Shown piece by piece: positions 16,304 through 25,465 of a stretch of 38,895 nt of DNA (position 1 is its first letter; every line of letters starts with the position of its first letter). The notes under the pieces were generated by a model, which saw only the letters and a program-made list of their open reading frames with translations, did not search any database and was not told the origin of the DNA. The stretch covers positions 1 to 38,895 of the forward strand of contig CAKPGU010000017.1 of the NCBI GenBank assembly GCA_934155265.1. The letters run 5' to 3'. A program made the translations under genes and the position numbers. The stretch comes from an uncultured Clostridia bacterium (GTDB lineage: Bacteria > Bacillota > Clostridia > TANB77 > CAG-508).

Positions 16304-16837
16304 TTATTTAGTAATATTAATTAAAGGATCTCTAAACAATCCAATCTGTGGTGCATTATAAGTAAATACAATAAAACATATAAATAAAACTATTAGAATA
16401 AAAGCAGCCAAACCATCTTTACATCCACTCATTTTGTATGTCAATTTATATGCTATATATTCTCCTAGAAAAACACCTACAAAAAAAATTCCTATATCTA
16501 GAATTGCAAAATTTGTTCCAATAATTCCTGTATATGTGTAAAAAAATACAACAACAAATGCTAAAGCAGATAAAATTCCTACAGTTTTAGCACATAAAAA
16601 GTTTTTATATTCTTCTTTAGGTTTTAAATAAAAATATCCTATAATTGTTGTAATTAACATTGGAAAAAATAATAATTTTAAATGTTCCCATGTACTCTCA
16701 TTAATAGCAGAAAATGCTCCAAGTATAGCATTTTGATTTGACCAATCATATGTAAAATGTAAAATTGTTCCCAAAATCCATGTAAATATTACACTAAATA
16801 TTTGAAATTTTAGTAATTTATTTTTAGAAAACTGCAT
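16304..16837 (-). CDS. DUF6512-like membrane protein
   Basis: A 177-aa protein with about five or six membrane helices. The motif HFTYDWSNQNAILGAFSAINESTWEHLKLLFFPML (residues 27-61) is characteristic of clostridial DUF6512 proteins. The function of that family is unknown. The start has AAGGAGGG. It is transcribed away from the polysaccharide deacetylase gene beside it. Confidence 0.75.
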   Translation of the reverse strand: MQFSKNKLLKFQIFSVIFTWILGTILHFTYDWSNQNAILGAFSAINESTWEHLKLLFFPMLITTIIGYFYLKPKEEYKNFLCAKTVGILSALAFVVVFFYTYTGIIGTNFAILDIGIFFVGVFLGEYIAYKLTYKMSGCKDGLAAFILIVLFICFIVFTYNAPQIGLFRDPLINITK

Positions 16838-16945
16838 ATAAAATCCCTCCTTGTATTTTTATATTCAATTTATATGTTTCTATTACATTTTTCATATAAG
16901 AATATTTTGTATTTATTATCATATATTTTAACAACTGGTGATTTT

Positions 16946-17737
16946 ATGAAATTATTTATTATTAAAAAAAGAAATTTATTAATTATTAATTTAATAATTT
17001 TTGCTGTAATTGTATTATTCATATCTTCTTCTATTCAATCTTTTCCCACCTTTGCTGTTGAGCTAACTCGTGATGCTATCATCTCTGATGATTTTAAAAA
17101 TAAAGTTCAGACTCTTGCAAAAGGAGATGAAAAAATTGCATATTTAACTTTTGATGATGGTCCAAATCCCTCAATCACTCCTAAAGTTTTAGATATCCTG
17201 CAAAAAGAAGATATTAAAGCCACTTTTTTTGTTATTGGTAAAAATGTAGATAGTTATCCTGATATTGTAAAACGTGCTTATGAAGAAGGGCATTATATTG
17301 CAAATCATGGATATGACCATAATAACAATCATTTGTACAAAAATAATGAAAGTTTTATAACTGAAGTAAAAAATACTGATATAGCAATTGGTAAAGCAAT
17401 TGGTGTTGAAAATTATTGTGCTCATGTATTCCGTTTTCCTAATGGCTTTATGTCTCCAAGTAATAAATCCAAAAAGAAAGAAGCAGCTGTACTTCTTTCT
17501 CAAATGAATTATACTTATATTGATTGGAATTGTCTAAATAATGATTCAGTAAAAAAATATAGTAGTTCTCAGCTTTTAAATAATTTAAAAAAATCTTCTA
17601 AAAACAAAAATACTTTGGTTATTCTAATGCATGATACTAAAGATGTTAGCAATAGTTCTTTGGTTCTAGAAGATTCTATTAAATATTTAAAATCAGAAGG
17701 ATATACTTTTCAAAATTTTTATGATTTAATTGGGTAA
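16946..17737 (+). CDS. Polysaccharide deacetylase (NodB domain)
   Basis: A 263-aa secreted or anchored carbohydrate esterase 4. An N-terminal membrane/signal helix (LLIINLIIFAVIVLFISSS) precedes the NodB domain with YLTFDDGPNPS (motif 1; catalytic Asp and metal Asp), HGYDHN (motif 2; HxxxH metal ligands), FRFPNG (motif 3), DWN (motif 4) and LMHD (motif 5). It probably removes acetyl groups from peptidoglycan amino sugars outside the membrane. The start chosen is ATG 16946; the frame is open upstream but has no ribosome site. The only plus-strand gene in this region. Confidence 0.88.
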   Translation: MKLFIIKKRNLLIINLIIFAVIVLFISSSIQSFPTFAVELTRDAIISDDFKNKVQTLAKGDEKIAYLTFDDGPNPSITPKVLDILQKEDIKATFFVIGKNVDSYPDIVKRAYEEGHYIANHGYDHNNNHLYKNNESFITEVKNTDIAIGKAIGVENYCAHVFRFPNGFMSPSNKSKKKEAAVLLSQMNYTYIDWNCLNNDSVKKYSSSQLLNNLKKSSKNKNTLVILMHDTKDVSNSSLVLEDSIKYLKSEGYTFQNFYDLIG

Positions 17738-17768
17738 ATTGTATTTAGTTACAAATTTACCCTTTTAT
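17732..17768. terminator. Shared bidirectional terminator
   Basis: GGGTAAATT and AATTTACCC pair across a 13-nt loop, followed by TTTT on the plus strand. It overlaps the ends of both convergent genes. Confidence 0.75.
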
Positions 17769-18200
17769 ATAATTTTTATATTTTTCTATATTGTTTCTAA
17801 TCATTGTTGCACTAATAGGATATTTTATTCTTTCTTTATCAACAACAACATTTTTTATACCCAAATATTCAGCAACATATTTTCCATATTCTTCACTACT
17901 ATAAAAATAATTCACTGGAATATCTTTTATAATTTTTGATAAATACTCCATTTGAATATTTACACTTTGCTCATCTAATCCATATTGTTTAGGACTATCA
18001 AAAGCTTTTATTATTTTTATATTTGGAAATCTTTTTAATATACACTTTGTTTTTGTTTCAATATCAATATTAAACTGTGGGGTATCATACACCACAACAT
18101 AGAACTCGTCCATTTTCTTTAAAGCTGTTTCAATTAAATATTCATGTCCTTTATGGAAAGGTGCAAATTTTCCTATTGTAAATCCTATTTTTCTATTCAT
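17757..18200 (-). CDS. NadR-like nucleotidyltransferase
   Basis: A 147-aa HxGH-family adenylyl/cytidylyltransferase: GKFAPFHKGHEYLIETAL (residues 10-27) holds the HxGH nucleotide-binding motif, and ISATMIRNN near the C-terminus is the (I)SxTxxR motif. It most resembles the NMN adenylyltransferase domain of NadR, so nicotinamide mononucleotide is a plausible substrate. The N-terminal regulator and C-terminal kinase domains of NadR are absent. It overlaps the end of the YihY gene by 8 bp, so the two are coupled. Confidence 0.75.
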   Translation of the reverse strand: MNRKIGFTIGKFAPFHKGHEYLIETALKKMDEFYVVVYDTPQFNIDIETKTKCILKRFPNIKIIKAFDSPKQYGLDEQSVNIQMEYLSKIIKDIPVNYFYSSEEYGKYVAEYLGIKNVVVDKERIKYPISATMIRNNIEKYKNYIKG

Positions 18201-19035
18201 CTTTGTCTCCTTTTACTCTTTGAGTTATAAACTTATTTATCTCTGCCCCTAAAAAAATTGCATAAAAACAAGTGTATGTCCACATCATAAGTAACATTAA
18301 TGCTGTTAAACTTCCATAAGTTATTGAAAAGCCTTTGAATATATCTAAATATTTAGAAAATACAAAAGATATAACAATAAGTGCAACTGAACTAAATATA
18401 GCACCTGGAACCTGACTTCTAAACGTTATTTTATGTCCTGGCATAAATTTATATAAGCATAAAAATACAATAAATACTATAAAAGCATATATCATTTGTG
18501 TAAAAAGTTGAGATAAAAAAGTATAATTTTTCAAAAGCCCAAAATCATTCTGTATCGTTGAAATTATAGGTGTTCCAAACACCAATATAACTGCTCCAAC
18601 AGCTAATAATATGACGAATATCATTGTTTTTAAAATTGATGTTAGCTTTAAATATATCATAGACTTTTCTTTATGATCACTATAATTATATATTGAATGT
18701 AATCCTTTTACTAATGCAAACAATCCCTTATCTGCTGATATTAGTGTAAATATTAACGAAATAGAAACTGTTCCAACAGATTTTGAATATACTTCTCTAA
18801 TTATTCCTAATACCATTTCACTCATACTTGATGGTATAATTGATGACATTATATCAAGTAATTGCTGTTGTTCTATACTTGTATATTGAATCAATGTAAG
18901 TAATAAAATGACAAATGGTATAAATGATAATATTACATAATATGCACATTGGGCAGAAAATTCACTTATATGATCTTCTTTTAAATTGTTTAATATTTTT
19001 TGTACTGTGATTACTTTGTTTTTTAAATTACTCAT
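18193..19035 (-). CDS. YihY/BrkB-family membrane protein
   Basis: A 280-aa membrane protein with six helices and the family's signature regions: SEFSAQCAYYVILSFIPFVILLLTL at the start, a central HSIYNYSDHKEKSMIYLKL stretch, and SFSITYGSLTALMLLMMWTYTCFYAIFLGAEIN at the end. The old 'ribonuclease BN' label for this family is wrong; function is unsettled. The start has AAAAAGGAG. It overlaps the nucleotidyltransferase gene downstream. Confidence 0.88.
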   Translation of the reverse strand: MSNLKNKVITVQKILNNLKEDHISEFSAQCAYYVILSFIPFVILLLTLIQYTSIEQQQLLDIMSSIIPSSMSEMVLGIIREVYSKSVGTVSISLIFTLISADKGLFALVKGLHSIYNYSDHKEKSMIYLKLTSILKTMIFVILLAVGAVILVFGTPIISTIQNDFGLLKNYTFLSQLFTQMIYAFIVFIVFLCLYKFMPGHKITFRSQVPGAIFSSVALIVISFVFSKYLDIFKGFSITYGSLTALMLLMMWTYTCFYAIFLGAEINKFITQRVKGDKDE

Positions 19036-19057
19036 TAATAACTCCTTTTTACTATTT

Positions 19058-19113
19058 GCATAAAACTTTAAATATAATCTTAAAATGGAAAGACTATATT
19101 TAAAGTTTTATGC
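19058..19113. repeat. 19-bp perfect inverted repeat
   Basis: GCATAAAACTTTAAATATA (19058-19076) is exactly inverted at 19095-19113 with an 18-nt loop. It sits between dgt and the YihY gene. It can fold as a terminator-like hairpin but has no U-run on either side. Confidence 0.7.
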
Positions 19114-19118
19114 TATAT

Positions 19119-20312
19119 TTAAAAACCTATGATTTTGTTATATGTATCAATTGCAAAATTATCAGTCATACCAGAAATATAATAAATAATAGCTTTGCAA
19201 AAATCTCTTTCATTATTTATATCAAAAATAACATCATTTTTATAAAAAGATTTTCTTTTGAAATTCCAGTAACCTTCTAACCACTTTTGAAAGTTACTAA
19301 TAACTTCTGGATAAATCTTTTTTATATTTTCCATATTATTTAATGTATTCTCACCATCATAAATATTTTTTAATGTAAAATAAATTTCATTTATTACAAT
19401 ATTAAAATATCTACTTGAAGGTTTTATTTTATCGCAAAAATAAATATGCTTATAATTAAAATCTTTTATCTCTTTTAATAAATTAAATGTTTTATCTGAA
19501 AAACATAATCCTTTCTCTACTGAAGAATTTTGACATAAGTCTTGTATTAAATGATGTATTATTACTGTATTATTTATAACTTCTTTTGATTGCAAAATTT
19601 TATACAATTCTTCTAATTTTTTGTCTAAAATGCCTAATGTTATTGCATCCTCAATATCTCTTCCTAAATATGATATTTTATCTGCTACTTTTACAACACA
19701 TCCCTCCCAAGTATATGGAGCATATTGATTTGGAAGTTTATATTCATCTAAATTAATACATTCTTCTCTTGGCTTTAGACCATTCTCATCAACTTCTCCG
19801 CAGTGAGATATTATTCCATCTCTAATAGCATAAGTTAAATTAAGATTTTGCATATTTTTATTAGTGTCTTCAAGTAATTCTATTTTATCTACATATTCCA
19901 AGCCATTTCTTTCATGCCAAAATGGCTCTCCAATATCTCTTTTAGATATTTCTGATAATATTCTTTCTCCTGCATGTCCAAATGGACTATGTCCTATATC
20001 ATGACCTGTTGCAATTGCTTTTGTTAATTCAGTATTTAACCCTAAATATTTAGCTATTGTATAACTTACCGATTCTACGTGCATTACATGTTCAATTCTT
20101 GTACAAATATGATCATTTTCTGGTGAGAAAAACACCTGAGTTTTATGTTTTAATCTCCTATATGCATTACAATGTAATAATCTCGTGTAATCTCTTTCAA
20201 ATTCTGATCGCACATCATCTTTTCTTTTATATATTTTTTTTTCTCTTTTTATTATTTTTTCCCATTTAGGATTATTTTCATTTGCAGAATAATCTTTTAA
20301 TTTATTTTCCAT
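19119..20312 (-). CDS. dgt: dGTP triphosphohydrolase-like HD protein
   Basis: A 397-aa HD-domain deoxynucleotide triphosphohydrolase that splits dNTPs to nucleoside and triphosphate. It has the N-terminal RSEFERDYTRLLHCNAYRRLKHKTQVF signature, the metal ligands H in RIEHVMHVES, HD in GHDIGHSPFGH, and the later D in VADKISYLGRDIEDAI. This resembles the shorter Dgt-like type-2 enzymes. Substrate preference cannot be told. The start is 2 bp after the end of the upstream papain-like gene, so they form an operon. Confidence 0.88.
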   Translation of the reverse strand: MENKLKDYSANENNPKWEKIIKREKKIYKRKDDVRSEFERDYTRLLHCNAYRRLKHKTQVFFSPENDHICTRIEHVMHVESVSYTIAKYLGLNTELTKAIATGHDIGHSPFGHAGERILSEISKRDIGEPFWHERNGLEYVDKIELLEDTNKNMQNLNLTYAIRDGIISHCGEVDENGLKPREECINLDEYKLPNQYAPYTWEGCVVKVADKISYLGRDIEDAITLGILDKKLEELYKILQSKEVINNTVIIHHLIQDLCQNSSVEKGLCFSDKTFNLLKEIKDFNYKHIYFCDKIKPSSRYFNIVINEIYFTLKNIYDGENTLNNMENIKKIYPEVISNFQKWLEGYWNFKRKSFYKNDVIFDINNERDFCKAIIYYISGMTDNFAIDTYNKIIGF

Positions 20313-20314
20313 CT

Positions 20315-20842
20315 TTAGTTTCCTTTCATATTATCTCTTAATAAACCACTATATACTTCTTTTAGTCCTTTCATATATTTAAAATCTTCTGGCTTCACTA
20401 CCTCTGGTAGTCCTGTTTCCACACCAGCATGTTCTATAACATATTTAACAAATTCTGCACAATAAAATGAATATTTTTCTTGCATTCTTATATGAAATCC
20501 AGCTGCAAAAAGTCCTAATATGTTAAATTTATATTTTTCTTTATTTACTTGAATTTTCATTATAGTATTTTTAATTTTTTCATATTGCTCATCAGATACT
20601 CTTAAAACATAAATTTTCGCTACTGTTTTATAAAATCTTTTAAATGTTCCTTTATCTATGTACTCATGAACAAATCCACCCCAAAAAGCATTATATGGAT
20701 TTAGCCTTCCAAAACTATACATATGATTTAGCTGTATATCTAACGAAATTGAGCAATGCGAAAATTCATCTTTTGTATAACTTTTTATTATTCTTGATAA
20801 TATTGTTCCTGTATGTGTTAGTACAACATATATTTCTTTCAT
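20315..20842 (-). CDS. Papain-like (NlpC/P60-type) hydrolase
   Basis: A 175-aa protein with a permuted papain-like fold: His in EFSHCSISLD (about residue 31) comes before the catalytic Cys in FYCAEFVKYVIEHAG (about residue 130), as in YiiX/YebB-type amidases. Such proteins cleave amide or thioester bonds in lipids or cell-wall peptides. No signal peptide is visible. The start is placed at ATG 20842, which has AAGGA at the right spacing; ATG 20851 overlaps that site. Located in an operon-like run PBP-this gene-dgt. Confidence 0.7.
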   Translation of the reverse strand: MKEIYVVLTHTGTILSRIIKSYTKDEFSHCSISLDIQLNHMYSFGRLNPYNAFWGGFVHEYIDKGTFKRFYKTVAKIYVLRVSDEQYEKIKNTIMKIQVNKEKYKFNILGLFAAGFHIRMQEKYSFYCAEFVKYVIEHAGVETGLPEVVKPEDFKYMKGLKEVYSGLLRDNMKGN

Positions 20843-20860
20843 TTTGTCCATCCTTATAAT

Positions 20861-22879
20861 TTAAAATAATGATTTTATTTTACTTATTAGATAATGGCTT
20901 CCGCCTAAATCTCTGCCATTTTCTACCATGCTTATAATTAATAATTGATTATTATTTTCCTCTGTTGTAAAGCAATCAAACCAACCAAGTACATCAGCTT
21001 CTGCATTTTTAGAACCTTTCAATTCTGCAGTACCTGTTTTTCCTGCAATTGTTCTTCCTGAAACTTTCATGTCTTTTGCTGTTCCCTGTTCTACAACTTG
21101 TATCAAATCCTCTTTTATTGTATTCGCTGCATCTTTAGAAAATGCATTTTCTACTAAATATTCTGTTTTATTGTCATCTTTCACTTCTAAATATGGTTTT
21201 ATCATATTCCCATCATTTGCAAAAGCAGAATATATAGAAGCCATATGTATAGGATTTACAAGAATTTCACCTTGACCATATCCACTATCAGCTAGAACCT
21301 TTTCATTTTGAATATCATCACTATTTGAATATTGAGATTTTGATGTTGCTAATGTAAAGTCTATATTTTCTCCAAATTTTATTTTCTTCAAGCCACTTGT
21401 AAAATTACTTTTTCCAATTTGTAGAGCTGCTTGCGCAAAATAAATATTATCAGAATATATCAAAGCATTTTTCAAATTTTTAGGTCCATTATATGCTGTA
21501 AGTGTTGTTATATCATATTCACCCCAGCCATCTTTTTTCCAACTTAATCCACTATAAGAAAATGTATCTTCTACCTTTAATGAATCAGTTGTTAATCCAA
21601 TTGCACCTGTTATAGGCTTAAATGTTGAACCAGGGCAATAACTTTGTAGATATCTTGCAAGCATTGGATTTTTTTCATCATTTTTGATTGAATTCCATTT
21701 TTCAGTATTCATTCCTAATGCGAAATCATTTGGATTATATGATGGTGTACTTACAAGTGCTAATAACTCTCCTGTTTTAGGATGCATTACAACAAAACAT
21801 CCTTCATTATCTTTAAGTTCATTATATAATTTAGTTTGAATACTTGAATCTATTGTTAATTTTATGTCTTCACCATTTTGGACATCAATTTTAGCAATAT
21901 CAGCTTTTCTAGTTCCATCAGAACTCTCAATATATATTTCTACTCCATCTTTTCCTTTTAGTCTTTCTTCATATATTTTCTCTAATCCTGCTTTTCCTAT
22001 AATACTTGTACTTGTATATCCTTTTCCTTTATTTTCTTGCAATTCTTCTGCTGTAATATTTTGTACATAACCAACTAAATGTGCTGCAGCTTCTCCTAAA
22101 GGATACGTTCTTCCCTTATCTGTTGTTATCTTTATTCCTGGAATTTGAAGTAATTGATTTTTCAATTCAGTATCATCTATTGAAACTTTCTTTATTGGGA
22201 CAAAAGAATCATCTTTCACCCAAGATGCTGATAAGCTTTTATTTATTGAATCCGCAGTTACACCTAAAAGACTAGCCATTTTTTCTATGCTTTCATCTTT
22301 ATTTTCTCCAAGCTTTCCTGGTACAATTCCAACTGAAGATACTGTTCCTTTACCTGCCAATAACTGTCCATTTTTATCTGTTATTGAGCCTCTTTCAGCA
22401 GATATAGTTTTTATTCTAACTTTATCTGTATTGTTTAATTGAGGAAATATCAAACTTGAACTCCAATTGATACCATATTTATTTTCTTTATCCTTATTTT
22501 TGGTTAGTCTAACCGTATTTTCAAAATCAATTTGTCCAGCTTCTGTATTCATTGTTGAATTATATGTAATCTTACTTGTTTTTGAATCCTCATTTTCAAT
22601 ACTTGTAATCTCAACTTTCATATCTGTCATATCAATTCCGTCATAAATGTTTTTATTTCTTGAAACAAAGTCCTCTTGAGAAATTTGTGCTTTAGAATCA
22701 TCTGTTAACATATTATACATCTCATCATATTTTTGATCATTAATATAAGCTATATATTGATTCCAAATATCTTCTGGATTTGATTTTGTTTTATTATTTG
22801 TATATAATATTATGCCTCCAGCAATTGCTAAAACTATTGCAACTACTACAATTATCCATATAATAATTTTTTTATTCAT
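20861..22879 (-). CDS. Class B penicillin-binding protein, MecA-like
   Basis: A 672-aa cell-wall transpeptidase. Order: membrane anchor (residues 5-26), an NTF2-like MecA N-terminal domain (about 34-145), the PBP dimerisation domain with ISAERGSITDKNGQLLA (159-175), and the transpeptidase domain. Active-site motifs are STFK (Ser 418), SDN (476-478) and KTGT (614-617), all intact. It acts outside the membrane, cross-linking peptidoglycan. The MecA-type N-terminus is shared by Bacillus PbpC/PBP3 and Enterococcus PBP5, which have low beta-lactam affinity; this alone does not show resistance. Confidence 0.9.
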   Translation of the reverse strand: MNKKIIIWIIVVVAIVLAIAGGIILYTNNKTKSNPEDIWNQYIAYINDQKYDEMYNMLTDDSKAQISQEDFVSRNKNIYDGIDMTDMKVEITSIENEDSKTSKITYNSTMNTEAGQIDFENTVRLTKNKDKENKYGINWSSSLIFPQLNNTDKVRIKTISAERGSITDKNGQLLAGKGTVSSVGIVPGKLGENKDESIEKMASLLGVTADSINKSLSASWVKDDSFVPIKKVSIDDTELKNQLLQIPGIKITTDKGRTYPLGEAAAHLVGYVQNITAEELQENKGKGYTSTSIIGKAGLEKIYEERLKGKDGVEIYIESSDGTRKADIAKIDVQNGEDIKLTIDSSIQTKLYNELKDNEGCFVVMHPKTGELLALVSTPSYNPNDFALGMNTEKWNSIKNDEKNPMLARYLQSYCPGSTFKPITGAIGLTTDSLKVEDTFSYSGLSWKKDGWGEYDITTLTAYNGPKNLKNALIYSDNIYFAQAALQIGKSNFTSGLKKIKFGENIDFTLATSKSQYSNSDDIQNEKVLADSGYGQGEILVNPIHMASIYSAFANDGNMIKPYLEVKDDNKTEYLVENAFSKDAANTIKEDLIQVVEQGTAKDMKVSGRTIAGKTGTAELKGSKNAEADVLGWFDCFTTEENNNQLLIISMVENGRDLGGSHYLISKIKSLF

Positions 22880-22980
22880 TTGTTACATCATCCCTTTCTT
22901 ATTTATGAAATAATTATATATTATTATATTTTTTATTGCAAGTTTTTTGCCACAACACTTCTTAGAAATATATATTTAAA

Positions 22981-23040
22981 AAGAAAGCGGTATTTTTTGA
23001 GACTACTGAAAGTAGTCTCATTTCTTCGCTTTCTTTTTTG
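22981..23040 (-). terminator. Nested hairpin terminator
   Basis: GAGACTACT/AGTAGTCTC (22999-23019) sits inside an outer AAGAAAGCG/CGCTTTCTT stem. On the minus strand it lies right after the gene ending at 23054 and has a TTTTT run. A two-tier hairpin of this kind is stronger than the usual one. Confidence 0.75.
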
Positions 23041-23053
23041 TATCAATCTTATT

Positions 23054-23809
23054 TTAAATATGTGCCATATTTTTTAATTTTATTCCGTACTTTTTTTCCA
23101 ATATTGGAGAAATTGACGTAATTTTTTTCTTATCTAACAACAAATCATCACTATAGTTAATCGCTTTTTCATCTGGATGAACAATAATGCATTTGATATT
23201 AAATTTTTCTGCTATTTTTACAATTTCTTCATCATTTTTTTCAAATGCTATTACAGCACATGGTTTTATTATTTCACCACCCCGTTTTGTTTCGCACGTA
23301 ATTTGGTTGTATACTCCCAGCTGATTTGTTAAATCTTCTAACTCATTTAATTTCAACCATAAACTTGGAAGAAAAGTTAACTCCTCTTCGCCTTGAGCAT
23401 ATTGTTCAGTATCACTGTCAGTTGGAAAAATATGAACTATTTCCTTTGGTAACATATTATATACCAAAAATGGTTTACCCAGAAAGTGTGATATATTTCT
23501 ATTATTAATCGTAGAAAATGCAACATACTTTCTTCTCTTAAACATATAATAGTATACTTCAGGACAGTACTCTTCTATAAAATCTGTATCCACTCTCCCT
23601 AAAAAATGAAATTCCTTTCCTTTCGGTATTTCAATTACTTTTTCAATGTCATTAAAAGAATTCCATGTCTTTTGCGAAATATCTTTACATGCATATTCCC
23701 TACATTCCTCATAAGTTAAGATTTTTGTTTCCCTTTTTAATGCAGATATTTGCTCTGTAAAGAGCGATGAATTCCGTAATTCCCAATCTCGTTTCATTAA
23801 TTGATACAT
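23054..23809 (-). CDS. Uncharacterised 251-aa protein
   Basis: I do not recognise a family. The protein is soluble, starts MYQLMKRDWELRNSSLFTEQ and has a basic, Lys-rich C-terminus (DKKKITSISPILEKKYGIKL). A segment around residues 190-220 (CAVIAFEKNDEEIVKIAEKFNIKCIIVHP) looks like a Rossmann-type beta-alpha-beta unit. AGGAGG lies before the ATG, and a strong terminator follows, so the gene is real. It neighbours a toxin relic and recombinase and has somewhat more balanced codon use than other genes here, so acquired origin is possible. Confidence 0.6.
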   Translation of the reverse strand: MYQLMKRDWELRNSSLFTEQISALKRETKILTYEECREYACKDISQKTWNSFNDIEKVIEIPKGKEFHFLGRVDTDFIEEYCPEVYYYMFKRRKYVAFSTINNRNISHFLGKPFLVYNMLPKEIVHIFPTDSDTEQYAQGEEELTFLPSLWLKLNELEDLTNQLGVYNQITCETKRGGEIIKPCAVIAFEKNDEEIVKIAEKFNIKCIIVHPDEKAINYSDDLLLDKKKITSISPILEKKYGIKLKNMAHI

Positions 23810-23941
23810 TTTTTTCCTCCTGTAAAAAATAGTTTTATTAAATTGTTACATTCTACCTGTAAAACAGGATTTTAAAAAACTTCCTTTTGTATTTTATCAC
23901 ATTTACATAATTTAGTCAATTGAATTTTTTTATTTCCAATT

Positions 23942-24400
23942 TTATTCTTTCATTTCAAGATATCCATTTGTACTACCAAATGTACCTTCCTGTATTATAT
24001 TATTTCTTAATTGTACTGCTCTTTGTCTTAGATAATCGTCTAAAGCTGGAAGAATAAATTTTTGCAATTTCGCATAAGATTCATTGGGAAATACCTTTAA
24101 TATTTGCTCATAGTATTTATGATAAATTGCAACTTCATCTGGATTTATCTCTACAAATAAATCTCCTGTCTGTTCTCTTTGTTATTCAGCTTGTACAAAT
24201 GCTTTTAATCCAGTTTTTCCTCCTCCAGCTTGTGAAACTATGAAACTTCTTTTAAATATTTTTCTATTACTTTATTTATTATTTTTTTATTTCCTAAATA
24301 TATTTGTTTTCTTTCATCTTCCAGTTTTGCTATTTTTTCTTTGAATTTATCAAATTCTTTTTCTTTATTTTCTTTTATTTTTTTTCAAAACGTGATATCA
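23942..24400 (-). pseudogene. Zeta-toxin-like relic
   Basis: Reading on the minus strand, a P-loop (IVSQAGGGKTGLKAF, about 24195-24240) is followed after an in-frame TAA (24182-24184) by DLFVEINPDEVAIYHKYY and NIIQEGTFGSTNGYLEMKE, which match the core of zeta-type UDP-sugar kinase toxins. The frame ends at 23942. Upstream, a different frame (Lys/Glu-rich, ending at a TAG near 24245) may be its former 5' part. With no start codon, a stop and a frame break, it is inactivated. No epsilon antitoxin gene is seen. It fills the gap before the Xer recombinase; 23810-23941 shows nothing else. Confidence 0.6.
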
Positions 24401-24437
24401 TATAAAATGTAATATAATACAATGGAGAGTGAAACAA

Positions 24438-25433
24438 ATGATGCAAAAAGAAAAAAACCCTGAATATTTAAATTCATTTTTAGATTATTCAATAACAATA
24501 TTAAATAAATCACCAAATTCAGTAAAAGAATATAATTATGATTTAACTAACTTTTTAAAATTTATGGTAATTCGTTTTAAGTTGACTAATGAAACCGATT
24601 TGTCAAAAATAGATATTCTTGTATTTACTGAAAATGATTTAAAGAAAATAACACTTGATGACATTCATTCTTATATATCTCATTTAGCTATAGATAATAG
24701 AAGTAAAGCTACAACAAGAGCTAGAAAAGTTTCAACAATAAGAATATTTTTTAAATATTTATCTCAAAAAGCTAATATTTTAAAAATTAACCCTGCTCAA
24801 AATTTAGAAACTCCAAAACTTGAAAAAAGAATGCCTAAATATTTATCTTTAGAGGATAGTAAAAAGTTATTGAGTGTAGCAGAAAATGAAGATAATAGAA
24901 ATTATAAAAGAGATTATGCTATAACTACATTATTTTTAAATTGTGGTATGAGATTATCTGAATTAGTAGGAATTAATATAAATGATATTGATTTTAGTGA
25001 ATGTAAAATGACTGTAATTGGTAAAGGAAACAAAGAACGTACAATCTATTTGAATAAATCATGCATGGTTGCATTAAATGATTATTTATCTTCTCGACCT
25101 GCTTCAAATATGGTAAAACATGATAGTAAACATTCTGAAAAAGCTCTTTTTTTAAGTGAACAAAAACAACGTATTAGCAATAGAACAGTTCAAAATATAA
25201 TCAGTAAAGAATTAAAGCAGGCTGGATTAGATACCAAAAATTTATCTGTTCATAAATTAAGACATACTGCTGCTACTTTAATGTATCAATATGGAAAAGT
25301 TGACATCAGAGCTTTACAAGAACTTCTAGGACATCAAAGTATTTCTACAACTGAAATTTACACCCACGTAAATAATGAACAAGTGCGTAATGCTATAGAG
25401 TCTAACCCTTTAGCTGACCCTAAAGATTTATAA
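24438..25433 (+). CDS. Xer-type tyrosine recombinase
   Basis: A 331-aa site-specific recombinase. Residues 10-115 form the SAM-like core-binding domain (SFLDYSITILNKSPNSVKEYNYDL). The catalytic domain has Arg in CGMRLSELVGI, Lys in IGKGNKERTI, HKLRHTAATLMYQYG (H-x-x-R), LGHQSISTT (His) and the nucleophile Tyr in IYTHV. It looks intact. It could be the chromosome dimer resolvase XerC/D or a stand-alone relative; no dif site was found. ATG 24438 has GGAGAG upstream; a GTG at 24429 overlaps that site. Confidence 0.88.
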   Translation: MMQKEKNPEYLNSFLDYSITILNKSPNSVKEYNYDLTNFLKFMVIRFKLTNETDLSKIDILVFTENDLKKITLDDIHSYISHLAIDNRSKATTRARKVSTIRIFFKYLSQKANILKINPAQNLETPKLEKRMPKYLSLEDSKKLLSVAENEDNRNYKRDYAITTLFLNCGMRLSELVGININDIDFSECKMTVIGKGNKERTIYLNKSCMVALNDYLSSRPASNMVKHDSKHSEKALFLSEQKQRISNRTVQNIISKELKQAGLDTKNLSVHKLRHTAATLMYQYGKVDIRALQELLGHQSISTTEIYTHVNNEQVRNAIESNPLADPKDL

Positions 25434-25465
25434 TTTATTTTATAATGAATTGAAAGGATTAAAAT

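Noticed and set aside
20861..22879. Beta-lactam resistance gene (mecA)
   Set aside because: The MecA-type N-terminal domain is common in ordinary class B PBPs of Firmicutes; no mecR/mecI or mobile context is seen.
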